A stretch of 64,000 nt of DNA, from assembly GCF_021531695.1 (NCBI RefSeq), contig NZ_JADYUI010000010.1:1-64000 (forward strand), given 5' to 3'. Source of the DNA: Roseburia hominis. Its GTDB lineage: Bacteria; Bacillota; Clostridia; Lachnospirales; Lachnospiraceae. The notes under the pieces are model-generated. The model did not search any database. It worked only from the letters and a program-made list of their open reading frames with translations, and had not been told where the DNA came from. This document shows, in pieces, positions 51,908 through 61,291 of this stretch (within the stretch, counting starts at the first letter, position 1; each line of letters opens with the position of its first letter). A program made the translations under genes and the position numbers.

Positions 51908-52501
51908 TTATTTTACTAATGTAGAGGCAATCTCATAATAAGATGCATTTTTCTTAATCTTAAAAGTTCCGGTCCGTAACCGGCTGTCGTAGTTATTTTC
52001 TACCATATAAGTATTAAATGCTGTTGCATCATCCACAATACCTGCACTATACAGATTGAATGCAACCGTATCCGATGACTGACCGGCACTAATCGTAAAA
52101 GAAATCTCCTCCCCGGTATTTTCCGGCATTTGTGGCTGCACCTCACCCATCACTTCCTCCGTATCCGGTTCTGCGATGGTATCTTTCCCATCTGCTGCTT
52201 CGATTTCAGAACTCTCAACGTCTGTCTCACTTTCCGTATCCGGCGTCTCCGTCGGTTCAATAATCGTCACCGGTAATTCACTCGCCGGTGTTTCTTCCTC
52301 CAAGGCTTCTGTTTCCGTTGCATCCGGAATTTCATCTTTTTCTTCTGGTGATACATCCATTACCATACCAAGTGCCTCGGCACGCTTTATAATTTCCTCG
52401 TCAGATAATTCTTTTTTTTGACCGGAAAAAGCAATCATTAAAACGAGTGTTGCAACAATGACACCTATTCCAAGTCCTCTCAAATAATATTTTAGTTTCA
52501 C
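51908..52501 (-). CDS. Membrane protein with MltG/YceG-like LysM-type domain only
   Basis: A 197-aa protein with one N-terminal membrane segment ([16 protein letters not shown]), a Glu/Thr/Ser/Pro-rich linker and a C-terminal domain ([40 protein letters not shown]). The last part resembles the LysM-like substrate-binding part of the endolytic transglycosylase MltG, but the catalytic domain is absent. It may bind glycan strands or be a structural relative; the role is unknown. It overlaps the upstream DUF6115 gene by 4 nt and is the last gene of the flagellar/chemotaxis unit. Confidence 0.65.
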   Translation of the reverse strand: MKLKYYLRGLGIGVIVATLVLMIAFSGQKKELSDEEIIKRAEALGMVMDVSPEEKDEIPDATETEALEEETPASELPVTIIEPTETPDTESETDVESSEIEAADGKDTIAEPDTEEVMGEVQPQMPENTGEEISFTISAGQSSDTVAFNLYSAGIVDDATAFNTYMVENNYDSRLRTGTFKIKKNASYYEIASTLVK

Positions 52502-53295
52502 TCTGCTTCTTCCTCTCTGAATAACCCTAATACAAGTCTGACCTCGCCCGTACCAAGCCCTAGCTCTTTTGCAATCTCAACATCAGAATATCCTGCCTTA
52601 TGAAGTTCCAAAATCCGGGCATTATGATTTATCATCTCCGGTTCTTTCTCTTCTTCAGGCTCCTTTCTTTCTTCTGCCTTAGTTTCTATTGGTTCTGTCA
52701 CTTCTTCCATCTGAACCTCATCCGCTTCGGCTTCTTTTGTCCCTGTTTCTTCTGATTCTGCTGTTTCTTTCTTTTCTGTCGTAGGAATTTCCGTTTTCAG
52801 GATGTTTTGTTCTTCTTCCCGAACTAATATTTCCGGTTTGACCGTTGTATTTGCTTCCTCTTCTAACTGGGTTTTTACTTCTTCTTTTTTCTCTTCCAGC
52901 TTCTTTACAAGCTCCTGCAACTCATCTGCATACTGTGTCATGGCAGAATGTTTATCATTCAACATACTATATAAAAAAGTGATTTCATTATGCGTTTTAT
53001 TCATGTTTTCCATCACAGTATCCGAAAATTCACTGATTGCCATGATTTTTTCATTGGTCTCTTTTTCTAATGCACGATCAATCTCTTCCACGGAAGCATC
53101 CATGGATTCTTTCATCTGTTCTTTTATTTTCTGCTGTGATGCATCTAATTCTCTTTCTAATATCTTTTTAATTTCCTCTTCGCTTACTTCTGATACCTTA
53201 TTCAAATCAGAACCGGAAAGCTTTTCTGTAATGAAAAAGCTGCCTATCATAAATATAATTCCAATAAGCAATAAGGTTATTTCTATTCCTGTCAT
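52498..53295 (-). CDS. DUF6115-like membrane-anchored coiled-coil protein
   Basis: A 265-aa protein with an N-terminal membrane segment (IEITLLLIGIIFMIGSFFIT), a long helical/coiled-coil region (about residues 35-150), a Glu-rich linker and a conserved C-terminus (NHNARILELHKAGYSDVEIA then KELGLGTGEVRLVLGLF). The end looks like a small helix-turn-helix, as in DUF6115 proteins coded near flagellar genes in Clostridia. Its function is not known. It overlaps the next gene by 4 nt. Confidence 0.75.
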   Translation of the reverse strand: MTGIEITLLLIGIIFMIGSFFITEKLSGSDLNKVSEVSEEEIKKILERELDASQQKIKEQMKESMDASVEEIDRALEKETNEKIMAISEFSDTVMENMNKTHNEITFLYSMLNDKHSAMTQYADELQELVKKLEEKKEEVKTQLEEEANTTVKPEILVREEEQNILKTEIPTTEKKETAESEETGTKEAEADEVQMEEVTEPIETKAEERKEPEEEKEPEMINHNARILELHKAGYSDVEIAKELGLGTGEVRLVLGLFREEEAE

Positions 53296-53310
53296 TTTCC
53301 TGCTACTCCT

Positions 53311-53631
53311 TTAAATCCGAATATCAAATCCACTGGACATTTCTTTTCCTTTCACAGTTACCTGTCCATCCGGTTTTTGCTGCTTCTTTTTTTTCTTCTG
53401 GTTCTGTTCATAACTCGAGTTTCCTTTTTCTTTCGCATCATAACGATATTCCGGCTCATTGGAATCATCTGCATGAACTACCTGTTTTAATTTATGTTCC
53501 CCTTCGCGTGCAAATTGTGTCTGTATATTCTGCTGATCCACAAAAGGTTTTGCATCTTCATTTTGTTTAATGGTACTCATGTCCTGCGTTCTCTGCACAA
53601 CACCATTCAAGTCCACTGGTCTGATTGTCAT
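53311..53631 (-). CDS. Small hypothetical protein of the flagellar operon
   Basis: I do not recognise this 106-aa protein. It starts MTIRPVDLNGVVQRTQDMST, is rich in Gln, Lys and Glu, has a Lys run (QKKKKKQQK) and ends SSGFDIRI. It has no membrane segment or domain and is probably largely disordered. The ATG at 53631 is preceded by GAGGTGAT. It lies 11 nt after FapA and 15 nt before the DUF6115 gene, so it is part of the operon. Confidence 0.65.
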   Translation of the reverse strand: MTIRPVDLNGVVQRTQDMSTIKQNEDAKPFVDQQNIQTQFAREGEHKLKQVVHADDSNEPEYRYDAKEKGNSSYEQNQKKKKKQQKPDGQVTVKGKEMSSGFDIRI

Positions 53632-53642
53632 CGGTATCACCT

Positions 53643-55244
53643 CTACAATGGGACGATTTTTATTTCGCCCTCCTGACGTATAAACTGACTATAAGTTCTC
53701 TGATCTTTCAAAGTCATCTTTGCATCGGAAATGGATATATTCACTCCCGGATAAATGTCTTTTAAAACCTTTACTCTCGCCGCATTCTCATTTGAAATCA
53801 GCCGTTCGAGTTCCTTGGCCTGCTGTTTCAAAGGAACAACTTCTCCCTGCAGGCTCTGCAACTGTAATGCAAGCTTTCTGATATAAGTCATCTGCTCTTT
53901 ACTCAGTGCTTCCCCTTGTTTCATTTTATTGGAATAAGTCGTAACAATTGGCTTTAATTTTCCAATCTGCTCGTCATATTCTTTTATCTTTTTCTGAACT
54001 TCGATATACTTTTCTTTCTGAATCGGGTCAACACCAACTTCAATCTGCGTAAGTGTCTCCATCTCTGAGCCGATTGTCTGTGCCTCAATTAAATTCCCCG
54101 CACGGACAACACCACCTGTGATAAAGCCTTTCTTTCCTTTTACAATAACTTCTCCATATGCGTCTACCTTACTATGCAAAATTGCTTCTGCATCCACATA
54201 ACCGCCGGATACAACCGTTGCATTTTCGATGAATCTGCAGATAATGTTACTCTTTGCCTTCAACATTCCTTTATTCATTCCGTGAATTCCATGTCGTACA
54301 ATAATCTGCCCGTCTGATATCAGTGTTGCATCCTCGACAACACCTTCTACCACAATATCACCTATTGCAACTACTTTAAATCCACCTTTCACATTTCCTT
54401 TTATTGTTACGCTTCCGTTATAATCAATATTTCCGGTAGAGTTATCAACATCTGCCGGTATCTCATATACATCAGATACAAATATTTTCCCACTTACTAA
54501 GCTGGCATGACCGGTCACAGCGGAATATAAAATTTTCTTATCTTCCGAAAGTGTCATGTTTTTTCCGCCCTCTAACCGTTTGGTTTTAACACTGTGCGGT
54601 TTGATTGCCTCGCCCAAAATATTATAACCATCTTCCCCCGGATCTTCCGGAATCAGTTCTGCAATTTTATCTCCGGCATTGACACGGCTTATGGTATTAA
54701 GTTCCTTATAATCTACCGTACCATCTTCATTTCGTTTTGGTTTCAGATTAATATCCGTATTAAAATAATATTTTATCTCGGCATTATGTCCCTCTACCGG
54801 TGTCTTTCCTTTTGCCAGAATATAATCCGTACAATATTCCGGATTTTGTAAAAACTTAAGAATTTCTTCCTGTAAAATCCCCTTCTTTATGCCTTCTTTC
54901 GTAAGACCTGCGATAATATCCTGCGCTGTCAGCTTATTTCCTTCATTTGCCGGGGGATAAAATCTCACAACTGCCTGCATCTTATCCGGATAGATGGACA
55001 CTGCCATTGCCTCGTCCACTTTATTGATACTGCTCGGAAGCCCCACTTTAACGGAAGATATTTTTTCTCTCTCATTTAACGCATCATTCAACTGCTTAAC
55101 ATCATACAAGCTTAAGTTTCTGGCATTTAAATAAGAGGTCAATTCCCCAATCGACACAACCATTCCATCTTCTTTTGGAGGAAAAACTTCCACAAACACA
55201 CCATCATTTTTTACATTCAGACAAAAATAAGCATTTTTTCCCAT
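53643..55244 (-). CDS. FapA-family protein (DUF342, flagellar assembly protein A)
   Basis: A 533-aa cytoplasmic protein. The N-terminal part is not characterised. The middle is a right-handed beta-helix (about residues 265-400) with repeats such as NIDYNGSVTIKGNVKGGFKV and VAIGDIVVEGVVEDATLISD. A coiled-coil follows (KYIEVQKKIKEYDEQIGKLK). FapA is needed for polar flagellum assembly in Vibrio; in Clostridia it is coded in the fla/che operon, as here. It lies 14 nt after the sigma factor gene. The ATG at 55244 follows GGGAGGG. Confidence 0.9.
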   Translation of the reverse strand: MGKNAYFCLNVKNDGVFVEVFPPKEDGMVVSIGELTSYLNARNLSLYDVKQLNDALNEREKISSVKVGLPSSINKVDEAMAVSIYPDKMQAVVRFYPPANEGNKLTAQDIIAGLTKEGIKKGILQEEILKFLQNPEYCTDYILAKGKTPVEGHNAEIKYYFNTDINLKPKRNEDGTVDYKELNTISRVNAGDKIAELIPEDPGEDGYNILGEAIKPHSVKTKRLEGGKNMTLSEDKKILYSAVTGHASLVSGKIFVSDVYEIPADVDNSTGNIDYNGSVTIKGNVKGGFKVVAIGDIVVEGVVEDATLISDGQIIVRHGIHGMNKGMLKAKSNIICRFIENATVVSGGYVDAEAILHSKVDAYGEVIVKGKKGFITGGVVRAGNLIEAQTIGSEMETLTQIEVGVDPIQKEKYIEVQKKIKEYDEQIGKLKPIVTTYSNKMKQGEALSKEQMTYIRKLALQLQSLQGEVVPLKQQAKELERLISNENAARVKVLKDIYPGVNISISDAKMTLKDQRTYSQFIRQEGEIKIVPL

Positions 55245-55258
55245 CTACTTCCCTCCCG

Positions 55259-56026
55259 CTATTCGTTTACAAGAATCCCCATATATTTTCCCATCTTATC
55301 TCTCATTTTTAAAAGTGCTTTCGTATGTAACTGGGATACTCTGGATTCTGAAACTTCAAGTACTTTACTGATTTCCTTTAACGTAAGATCCTCATAATAA
55401 TATAATAAAATAACCTTCTTTTCTTTTTCGGTTAATACATTCAATGCCTGCTCTAATACTTCTTTTAGTTCACTTTCTCCAACCACATCCTCCGGTTGTG
55501 CAAAATGGGAATTCCCCTTTGCATCCATCACCGGCTCCTGCCCCTGTTCCAAAAACTCATTCAAAGAAATAACATTTGTGATTTTTAATTGTGACTGCCA
55601 TTCTGTCAATTCTTCCTTCGATAAGTTCAACTCTTTTGCAATTTCTTCATCGGATGCGTTTTTTCCTGTACGCATTTCAATTCCCCGAATTGTTTCATCC
55701 AGTTTTTTTTGCTTCTGCCGTACCGTTCTTGGAATCCAGTCCATTTTTCGAATCTGGTCTAAAATAGCCCCCCGGATTCTCAGACTGGCATACGTTTCAA
55801 ACTTAACATCCTTACCTGTGTCGAATTTATCAATTGCATCAATTAAACCAAAGATTCCGTAACCAACCAGATCTTCATATTCCACATTTGTACCAAGGTA
55901 CATACTGAGACGACCTGCAACTAATTTTACTAATGGGGCATACTCCACAATAATCTGCTCTCTTAACTCAGAAGTTGGAGATTTCCGATAAGTTTCCCAA
56001 AGTTTTTCCCTGTCGACAGCGTTCAT
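55259..56026 (-). CDS. fliA: FliA/WhiG-family sigma factor (sigma-28/sigma-D)
   Basis: This sigma factor directs late flagellar and chemotaxis gene transcription. Regions are seen in order: 2 (LVGYGIFGLIDAIDKFDTGK then FETYASLRIRGAILDQIRKM), 3 (MRTGKNASDEEIAKELNLSK) and 4 (ILLYYYEDLTLKEISKVLEV then SESRVSQLHTKALLKMR). The ATG at 56026 follows a purine-rich GGAGGTGGAG; the longer frame is rejected. It is 255 aa. It lies between a small membrane protein gene and FapA. Confidence 0.95.
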   Translation of the reverse strand: MNAVDREKLWETYRKSPTSELREQIIVEYAPLVKLVAGRLSMYLGTNVEYEDLVGYGIFGLIDAIDKFDTGKDVKFETYASLRIRGAILDQIRKMDWIPRTVRQKQKKLDETIRGIEMRTGKNASDEEIAKELNLSKEELTEWQSQLKITNVISLNEFLEQGQEPVMDAKGNSHFAQPEDVVGESELKEVLEQALNVLTEKEKKVILLYYYEDLTLKEISKVLEVSESRVSQLHTKALLKMRDKMGKYMGILVNE

Positions 56027-56060
56027 GTCAAATCTCCACCTCCATAGCATATCTTAAACC

Positions 56061-56378
56061 CTAAGCGGTTTTATTCTCTTCTTCCCCATCTGACTCAATA
56101 TTTTCCTCTTTTTTTTCTGTTTTATCCGTATCTTCTGCTTCTTTATCCTGCTCGTTTTCTTCTTCTGTTCCTTCTGCTTCGTCAGTTTCTTCTGTTTCTT
56201 CTGCAAAATTTTTGTCTAAAATTACTTTTGCAACACATCCAAGAATATAAAAGCAGATAAGTACAAGAAACAATGTCGTTACAAATTCTCCAAATTCCAT
56301 ATGTTGTGCAATTGAAATGACACACACAATAAGTCCTGCTGTCAACATTACAATTGCCGGCACCTGTTTTGTTTTCAT
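56061..56378 (-). CDS. Small membrane protein in the chemotaxis operon
   Basis: A 105-aa protein with two membrane segments (VPAIVMLTAGLIVCVISIAQ and FVTTLFLVLICFYILGCVAK) and a strongly acidic cytoplasmic tail (EETEETDEAEGTEEENEQDK). I do not know a named family; its place between cheD and the sigma factor gene is typical for small unknown genes of Clostridial fla operons. The ATG at 56378 lies 16 nt after cheD. Confidence 0.7.
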   Translation of the reverse strand: MKTKQVPAIVMLTAGLIVCVISIAQHMEFGEFVTTLFLVLICFYILGCVAKVILDKNFAEETEETDEAEGTEEENEQDKEAEDTDKTEKKEENIESDGEEENKTA

Positions 56379-56394
56379 TCAAAAGCCCCCAAAT

Positions 56395-56880
56395 CTAAAT
56401 AATTTTTATTGGTTTTCCTACTGACTTAATATAGTACTCTCCCGTATCACAATGTAACTCGACAGTACGTCCATAATTCAGACCGGTGTCCTCTGCAACC
56501 AACCGAATTCCAAGCTCTTTTAATTTTGCTTTGGAAGCTTCTGCATTTCTCAGTCCTACATTTCCGATATCGGACAATCCACTTACCTCGAACATTTTTG
56601 CTCCGCCCGCAATCTTTGCAACAAGACGCGTTTTCGAAGCGCCCTCTTTTATTACTCTTTTTAATAATTCTTCGATTCCCGTATCTGCAAACTTTGCAAT
56701 ATTGGAATTATTTCGCATTTTAGTACTGTCCGGCAACATGATATGTGCCAGCCCTCCAATTTTTGTAACGGGATCATATAATGCAATTCCAATACAGGAA
56801 CCAAGTCCTAATGTTGTTATAATATCCGGATTTTTACAAACATTCAAATCCGCCATTCCCACCTTGATTACTTCTCCCAT
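56395..56880 (-). CDS. cheD: Chemoreceptor glutamine deamidase CheD
   Basis: CheD deamidates glutamines of chemoreceptors and is itself bound by CheC. The catalytic Cys is in LGLGSCIGIALYD and the His in GGLAHIMLPDS, followed by KTRLVAKIAGGAKMF. The 161-aa protein is complete. It lies 11 nt after cheC, as in Bacillus. Confidence 0.96.
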   Translation of the reverse strand: MGEVIKVGMADLNVCKNPDIITTLGLGSCIGIALYDPVTKIGGLAHIMLPDSTKMRNNSNIAKFADTGIEELLKRVIKEGASKTRLVAKIAGGAKMFEVSGLSDIGNVGLRNAEASKAKLKELGIRLVAEDTGLNYGRTVELHCDTGEYYIKSVGKPIKII

Positions 56881-56891
56881 GTATACTCTCC

Positions 56892-57512
56892 TTATAAGGA
56901 AATTCCAAGTGATGACAATATCTTGTCATAAGATTCCAACTCCGGTAACAAAATAAAATAGCCATTGATCATAACATCATCACCAAACTCCGTCTCAATC
57001 ATCAATGCATTATCTCCATATTTTCCAAACTGGATTGCCGGCACGCTAAGAATCGCTGCTGCCATATCAATCGCAATATATGGAATGGTTGGTGTTATTG
57101 TTAAATTGGTCATGGATGACAGTGCATTGAGATAAGAACCTGCAATGATATTTCCGATTTCTTTGATTGCAGACAAATCCATTTCGCTGAATTCTTCCCC
57201 TTCAACGGTTTCTCTGCCCATCAGATGGTCTACCAGATAATGTGCTGAATCAAGTTTCATAAGAAACATCATACTTCCGTCAATATCTCCCTGTACTTCC
57301 AGATAGATTCCCAGAATCGTTTCATCTTCCGGACAGATTGCGGAACCTAATTCCTGAAAAGTAAGAAGTTCTACTTTTGGGACATTCATATCAATTCTAA
57401 GATTCAACATCGTGGACATGGCAGTTGTTGCATTGCCAGCTCCGATATTTCCGATTTCTTTTAATACATCGAAGTAAACATTGTTTACCTCTGATAAACT
57501 TAGTTCTGACAT
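56892..57512 (-). CDS. cheC: CheY-P phosphatase CheC
   Basis: CheC dephosphorylates CheY-P and pairs with CheD. Both halves of the CheC/CheX/FliY motif are present: LKEIGNIGAGNATTAMSTML (residues about 15-34) and IKEIGNIIAGSYLNALSSMT, each with the Glu and Asn needed. It starts at 57512 (MSELSLSEVNN), with AAGGAGG 6 nt upstream; the longer frame is not used. It is 206 aa and lies between cheW and cheD. Confidence 0.95.
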   Translation of the reverse strand: MSELSLSEVNNVYFDVLKEIGNIGAGNATTAMSTMLNLRIDMNVPKVELLTFQELGSAICPEDETILGIYLEVQGDIDGSMMFLMKLDSAHYLVDHLMGRETVEGEEFSEMDLSAIKEIGNIIAGSYLNALSSMTNLTITPTIPYIAIDMAAAILSVPAIQFGKYGDNALMIETEFGDDVMINGYFILLPELESYDKILSSLGISL

Positions 57513-57635
57513 ATTGCCTCCTTTTTCTCCTGTTTTTGCATTATCCTGTTTCAAGAGTCGCTTCTGATATACGATATAGCAAGGCCGTACGACCTTGCTA
57601 TATCATTTCTCATTGTTTGCGACAAATATGAATTC

Positions 57636-58106
57636 CTATTCGTTTTCTTTTTCACCAATAATAGCACCCAGATCCAACAGTGAAATCAATTCCTCACCGT
57701 TCTTACCAACTCCATTGATAAAATCTTTGGTATCCTTGCTATTATATACGTTCTTATCGACCTTATCAATCTGATTATTTCCTAAGGTAACCACTTCTTT
57801 TACCTCATCTACAATAATACCAAGTGAACTCTGCTGTTCAAATTTTAAAATAATGATTCTGGACGCATTTGTGAATACATCATCTTCCAATCCCATTTTT
57901 GTACGAACACTCATAACAGGAACAATTTCACCACGCAGATTAATGATTCCTTTGAAATAAGTCTGCACTTTCGGTACTCTTGTGATTTTCTGCATACGCA
58001 CGATGGTATCTACATAGCTGATGTCAATCCCATACTGTTCGCTTCCGATTTTTACTACAATATATTGTTTTCTGATATCTTCTGTTGTTTCAATTACTTC
58101 TGCCAT
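57636..58106 (-). CDS. cheW: Chemotaxis coupling protein CheW
   Basis: CheW links chemoreceptors to CheA. The 156-aa protein is a single CheW domain (VVKIGSEQYGIDISYVDTIV, then FKGIINLRGEIVPVMSVRTK and LGIIVDEVKEVVTLG). It lies 15 nt after cheA. Confidence 0.96.
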   Translation of the reverse strand: MAEVIETTEDIRKQYIVVKIGSEQYGIDISYVDTIVRMQKITRVPKVQTYFKGIINLRGEIVPVMSVRTKMGLEDDVFTNASRIIILKFEQQSSLGIIVDEVKEVVTLGNNQIDKVDKNVYNSKDTKDFINGVGKNGEELISLLDLGAIIGEKENE

Positions 58107-58121
58107 AGTAAGACCCTCCCG

Positions 58122-60221
58122 CTACATTAATGTATTAACATCTAAGATCAAAGCTACTTCACCATCACCAAGAATGGTCGCACCGCTTATGAGCTTATTA
58201 TTGTTAATGTATTTACCGAGTGACTTAATAACGATTTCCTGCTGTCCCATCAGGTTATCAACAACCAGTCCTGCGAATTTTTCGCCTTTTTTCACAATAA
58301 CGACAGTCAGACTTTCCGGCTCTTTCTCTCTTGGTTCAATATCTAACACTTTGTCTAAACGAACCAGCGGGATTACCATTCCACGTAAATGAATGACTTC
58401 TTTAGACTGTACATATTTGATATCTTTTACTGGAATATCTTCAATATTACTGATGGAACCAAGTGCAATGGCATACTTTTCATCTCTGATTTCAACCATA
58501 AGTGCCTGAATAATAGCCAAAGTCAACGGAAGTCTTACCGTAAACTTCGTTCCTTCTCCTAGCTTTGTTTTTACTTCAACATCGCCGCCTAATGCTTCAA
58601 TATTGGATTTTACAACATCAAGACCTACACCACGACCGGAAATATCCGTAATCTGTTTCGCCATGGAAAAACTTGGCATAAATAAGAAATCAATGATTTC
58701 TTTTTCCGTAAGTTTTTCTGCCTGTTCTTCTGTTACAAGTCCACGTTCAATTGCTTTTCCTTTTACATGCTCCGTATCAATACCATTACCATCATCAGAA
58801 ACTTCAATGATAACGTTATTTCCTTCCTGAAATGCATTCAAGCGGATGGTTCCTACTTCAGGCTTTCCACGTTCCTTACGAAGTTCTGCACTTTCCAGTC
58901 CATGATCTGCGGAGTTACGAAGCAAATGCTGTAAAGGATCCCCGATCTGGTCTACTACAGTACGATCCAGTTCTGTATCTTCACCGCTCATGATAAGTTC
59001 CATCTTCTTATCCAGTTTTCTGGACAAATCACGAATCATACGCGGGAATTTGCTTACTACACTCTCAATTGGCACCATTCGAACTTTCATAACAGACTCA
59101 TGCAGATTGGTCGTAATTCTTTCCAGATACTCAATCTGTTCATGGAATGTCTGATTCTGGAAATTTCCACCCTCAGAAGAGCTGATGGAAACCAGACTGT
59201 TCTTTGCAATGATAAGCTCGCTGACCTGATTCATCAACGCATCCAGCTTTTCAATATCAACTCTGACCGTTCTGCTGGTTACCGGTTTTCCGGTAGTTTT
59301 TCCTTTTGCGGCAGCTGCCTTTACATCTTTCTTTGGTGCTGCCTCCGGTGCTTTTGCTGTCACAGCAGCCGGTGCCTTTTTACTTGCTTCTTCCTCTGCT
59401 TTTGCACTTGCTGCCGAAATCGTCTCATACTTAACTTCCTCTCCAATTGCTGACTCAATTTCTGACACATTCTGAATAGAAGTAAGAACTGTTTCTAATT
59501 CCGTCTCTGTTGCAAGATAAAAGCTGAAATCATTTTCAAACTTTTCATCTTCAATATCCTGGGAACTCGGACGATAAATAATGATCTGTCCAAATTCTTC
59601 GACTGCTTTAAATACAAGAAATGCTCTTGCTGCTTTTAACAAACATTCTTTTTGAATATGTACCGTGATACCATATATCTTATTTCCGGCTTCTTCTGCC
59701 GTCTTAATTGCTTCTTTTTCACTATCTGAAAATTCAATTTTCAGATATTTCTTCTGGTCAGACACTTCCTGTGGCTGTTGCGTTTCCTGCTCTGTTTTAG
59801 CAGCAACTGTCTCATCCTGTGGTGCGTCTTTTCCTTCTGCATTCTCTAAGAATGCATTCAGACCTTTAATAATTGCCTCATTGTCTTCCGTTCCTTCATC
59901 GGAAGTCTCCTTAATGGTATCCAGATACCCTTCGATAGCATCCAGACACTGGAACAAAAGATCGATCATATCGCTCGTAACTTTTACTTTATCACTACGC
60001 ACTTCCTGAAACACATTCTCCATATCATGTGTCAGATGCTGCATTCTTTTAAATCCCATGGTACCTGCCATACCTTTTAAGGAATGGGCTGCACGAAAGA
60101 TTTCATTAATCGTGTCTTTATTATCAGGTTCCTTCTCCAAAGTCATGATACAGTCACTAAGACTTTGAATGTGTTCACTTGTTTCATCAATAAAAATTTC
60201 CAGATATTGGCTTACATCCAT
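58122..60221 (-). CDS. cheA: Chemotaxis histidine kinase CheA
   Basis: CheA autophosphorylates and passes phosphate to CheY and CheB. Domains: HPt with the phospho-His in IFRAAHSLKGMAGTMGFKR (about His45), a CheY-binding P2-like region (about 180-280), an Ala/Lys-rich linker, the dimer domain (DIEKLDALMNQVSELIIAKN), the ATPase (LLRNSADHGLE, EVSDDGNGID, GRGVGLDVVKSN) and a C-terminal CheW-like domain. I start at the ATG at 60221, which has GGGGGTAC upstream and overlaps the cheB stop; it is 699 aa. Confidence 0.96.
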   Translation of the reverse strand: MDVSQYLEIFIDETSEHIQSLSDCIMTLEKEPDNKDTINEIFRAAHSLKGMAGTMGFKRMQHLTHDMENVFQEVRSDKVKVTSDMIDLLFQCLDAIEGYLDTIKETSDEGTEDNEAIIKGLNAFLENAEGKDAPQDETVAAKTEQETQQPQEVSDQKKYLKIEFSDSEKEAIKTAEEAGNKIYGITVHIQKECLLKAARAFLVFKAVEEFGQIIIYRPSSQDIEDEKFENDFSFYLATETELETVLTSIQNVSEIESAIGEEVKYETISAASAKAEEEASKKAPAAVTAKAPEAAPKKDVKAAAAKGKTTGKPVTSRTVRVDIEKLDALMNQVSELIIAKNSLVSISSSEGGNFQNQTFHEQIEYLERITTNLHESVMKVRMVPIESVVSKFPRMIRDLSRKLDKKMELIMSGEDTELDRTVVDQIGDPLQHLLRNSADHGLESAELRKERGKPEVGTIRLNAFQEGNNVIIEVSDDGNGIDTEHVKGKAIERGLVTEEQAEKLTEKEIIDFLFMPSFSMAKQITDISGRGVGLDVVKSNIEALGGDVEVKTKLGEGTKFTVRLPLTLAIIQALMVEIRDEKYAIALGSISNIEDIPVKDIKYVQSKEVIHLRGMVIPLVRLDKVLDIEPREKEPESLTVVIVKKGEKFAGLVVDNLMGQQEIVIKSLGKYINNNKLISGATILGDGEVALILDVNTLM

Positions 60222-60222
60222 T

Positions 60223-61287
60223 TTACTGTACCCCCACATTCTTAATAATCGTTTGTGCAACTTCTGCCAACGGAACAACGGAATCTACCACTCCGGTTTC
60301 TGCAATTGATTTTGGCATTCCATAGACCACGCAAGTCTCTGCACTCTGTGAAATTACATACAGATCTTTTTTCTCCCGCAGGGAAAGAATTCCTTTGGTT
60401 CCATCTGCTCCCATCCCGGTAAGAACTACACAGGTGACTTCATCATATCCACAATCGCGAAGTGATTCATACATTATATCTGCACAAGGCTTTAAACCAC
60501 CAATTGCCGGTTCATCACTTAATGTTACAACATGCCTGCCATCCCGGTTTCTTGTAATTCTCATATGCTTACCACCGGGTGCAACATAAACGCAACCTTT
60601 TTCCAAAACATCCCCATGTTCTGCTTCTTTGACTCTGATCGGGCTTATCTCATTCAGCCTGTCCGCCATTGACTTGGTAAATCCCTGTGGCATATGCTGT
60701 ACCAAAACCATTGGTGCATTCATATCCTTCGGCAAATATGGAATGACACTCTGTAATGCCTTAGGACCTCCGGTAGAACAAGCTAATGCTACCAGTTTGT
60801 TTCCAAACCCTTTCTGCAATTTTGTTGGTGTTACCGGCTTTTGCGATACCGTTGCAGAAAAATTCTGCATTCTTCTTACCTGGCTTCGTGTCTGGTATAC
60901 TGCTTCCAGGACACTAATCAGACGATTACGGAAATCAATTCCCTTTGCTTCAATAATGTTCGTCGGTTTTGTGACAAAATCAATTGCTCCACGTTCCATG
61001 GCAAGCATTGTAATTTCCGCGTCTTTGGTCGTTAAAGTACTTACCATTATAACGTTTGCTTTGATTTTATCCTGTTGCAGTTTTTCCAGTAATTCCAAGC
61101 CACCCATGCGAGGCATATTTACATCTAAAACAACCCCATCATATTGTGTTGTTTTAAGCTTTTCATAAGCTTCTACACCATCCCTGCATACATCCTTTGC
61201 CTGGAATTTACTTTCTGAATTAATTATATCACATATAACCTTTCTCATGAGTGCAGAGTCATCTACAACCAGAATATTTTTCTTCAT
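60223..61287 (-). CDS. cheB: Chemotaxis methylesterase/deamidase CheB
   Basis: CheB removes methyl groups from chemoreceptors when phosphorylated by CheA. The receiver domain has VVDDSALMRKVICD and the phospho-Asp in DGVVLDVNMPRMGGLE. The esterase domain has Ser in LACSTGGPKAL, His in LVQHMPQGFTKSMADRL and Asp in VLTGMGADGTKG. It is 354 aa and lies 4 nt after the PilZ gene. Confidence 0.96.
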   Translation of the reverse strand: MKKNILVVDDSALMRKVICDIINSESKFQAKDVCRDGVEAYEKLKTTQYDGVVLDVNMPRMGGLELLEKLQQDKIKANVIMVSTLTTKDAEITMLAMERGAIDFVTKPTNIIEAKGIDFRNRLISVLEAVYQTRSQVRRMQNFSATVSQKPVTPTKLQKGFGNKLVALACSTGGPKALQSVIPYLPKDMNAPMVLVQHMPQGFTKSMADRLNEISPIRVKEAEHGDVLEKGCVYVAPGGKHMRITRNRDGRHVVTLSDEPAIGGLKPCADIMYESLRDCGYDEVTCVVLTGMGADGTKGILSLREKKDLYVISQSAETCVVYGMPKSIAETGVVDSVVPLAEVAQTIIKNVGVQ

Positions 61288-61291
61288 GTAA

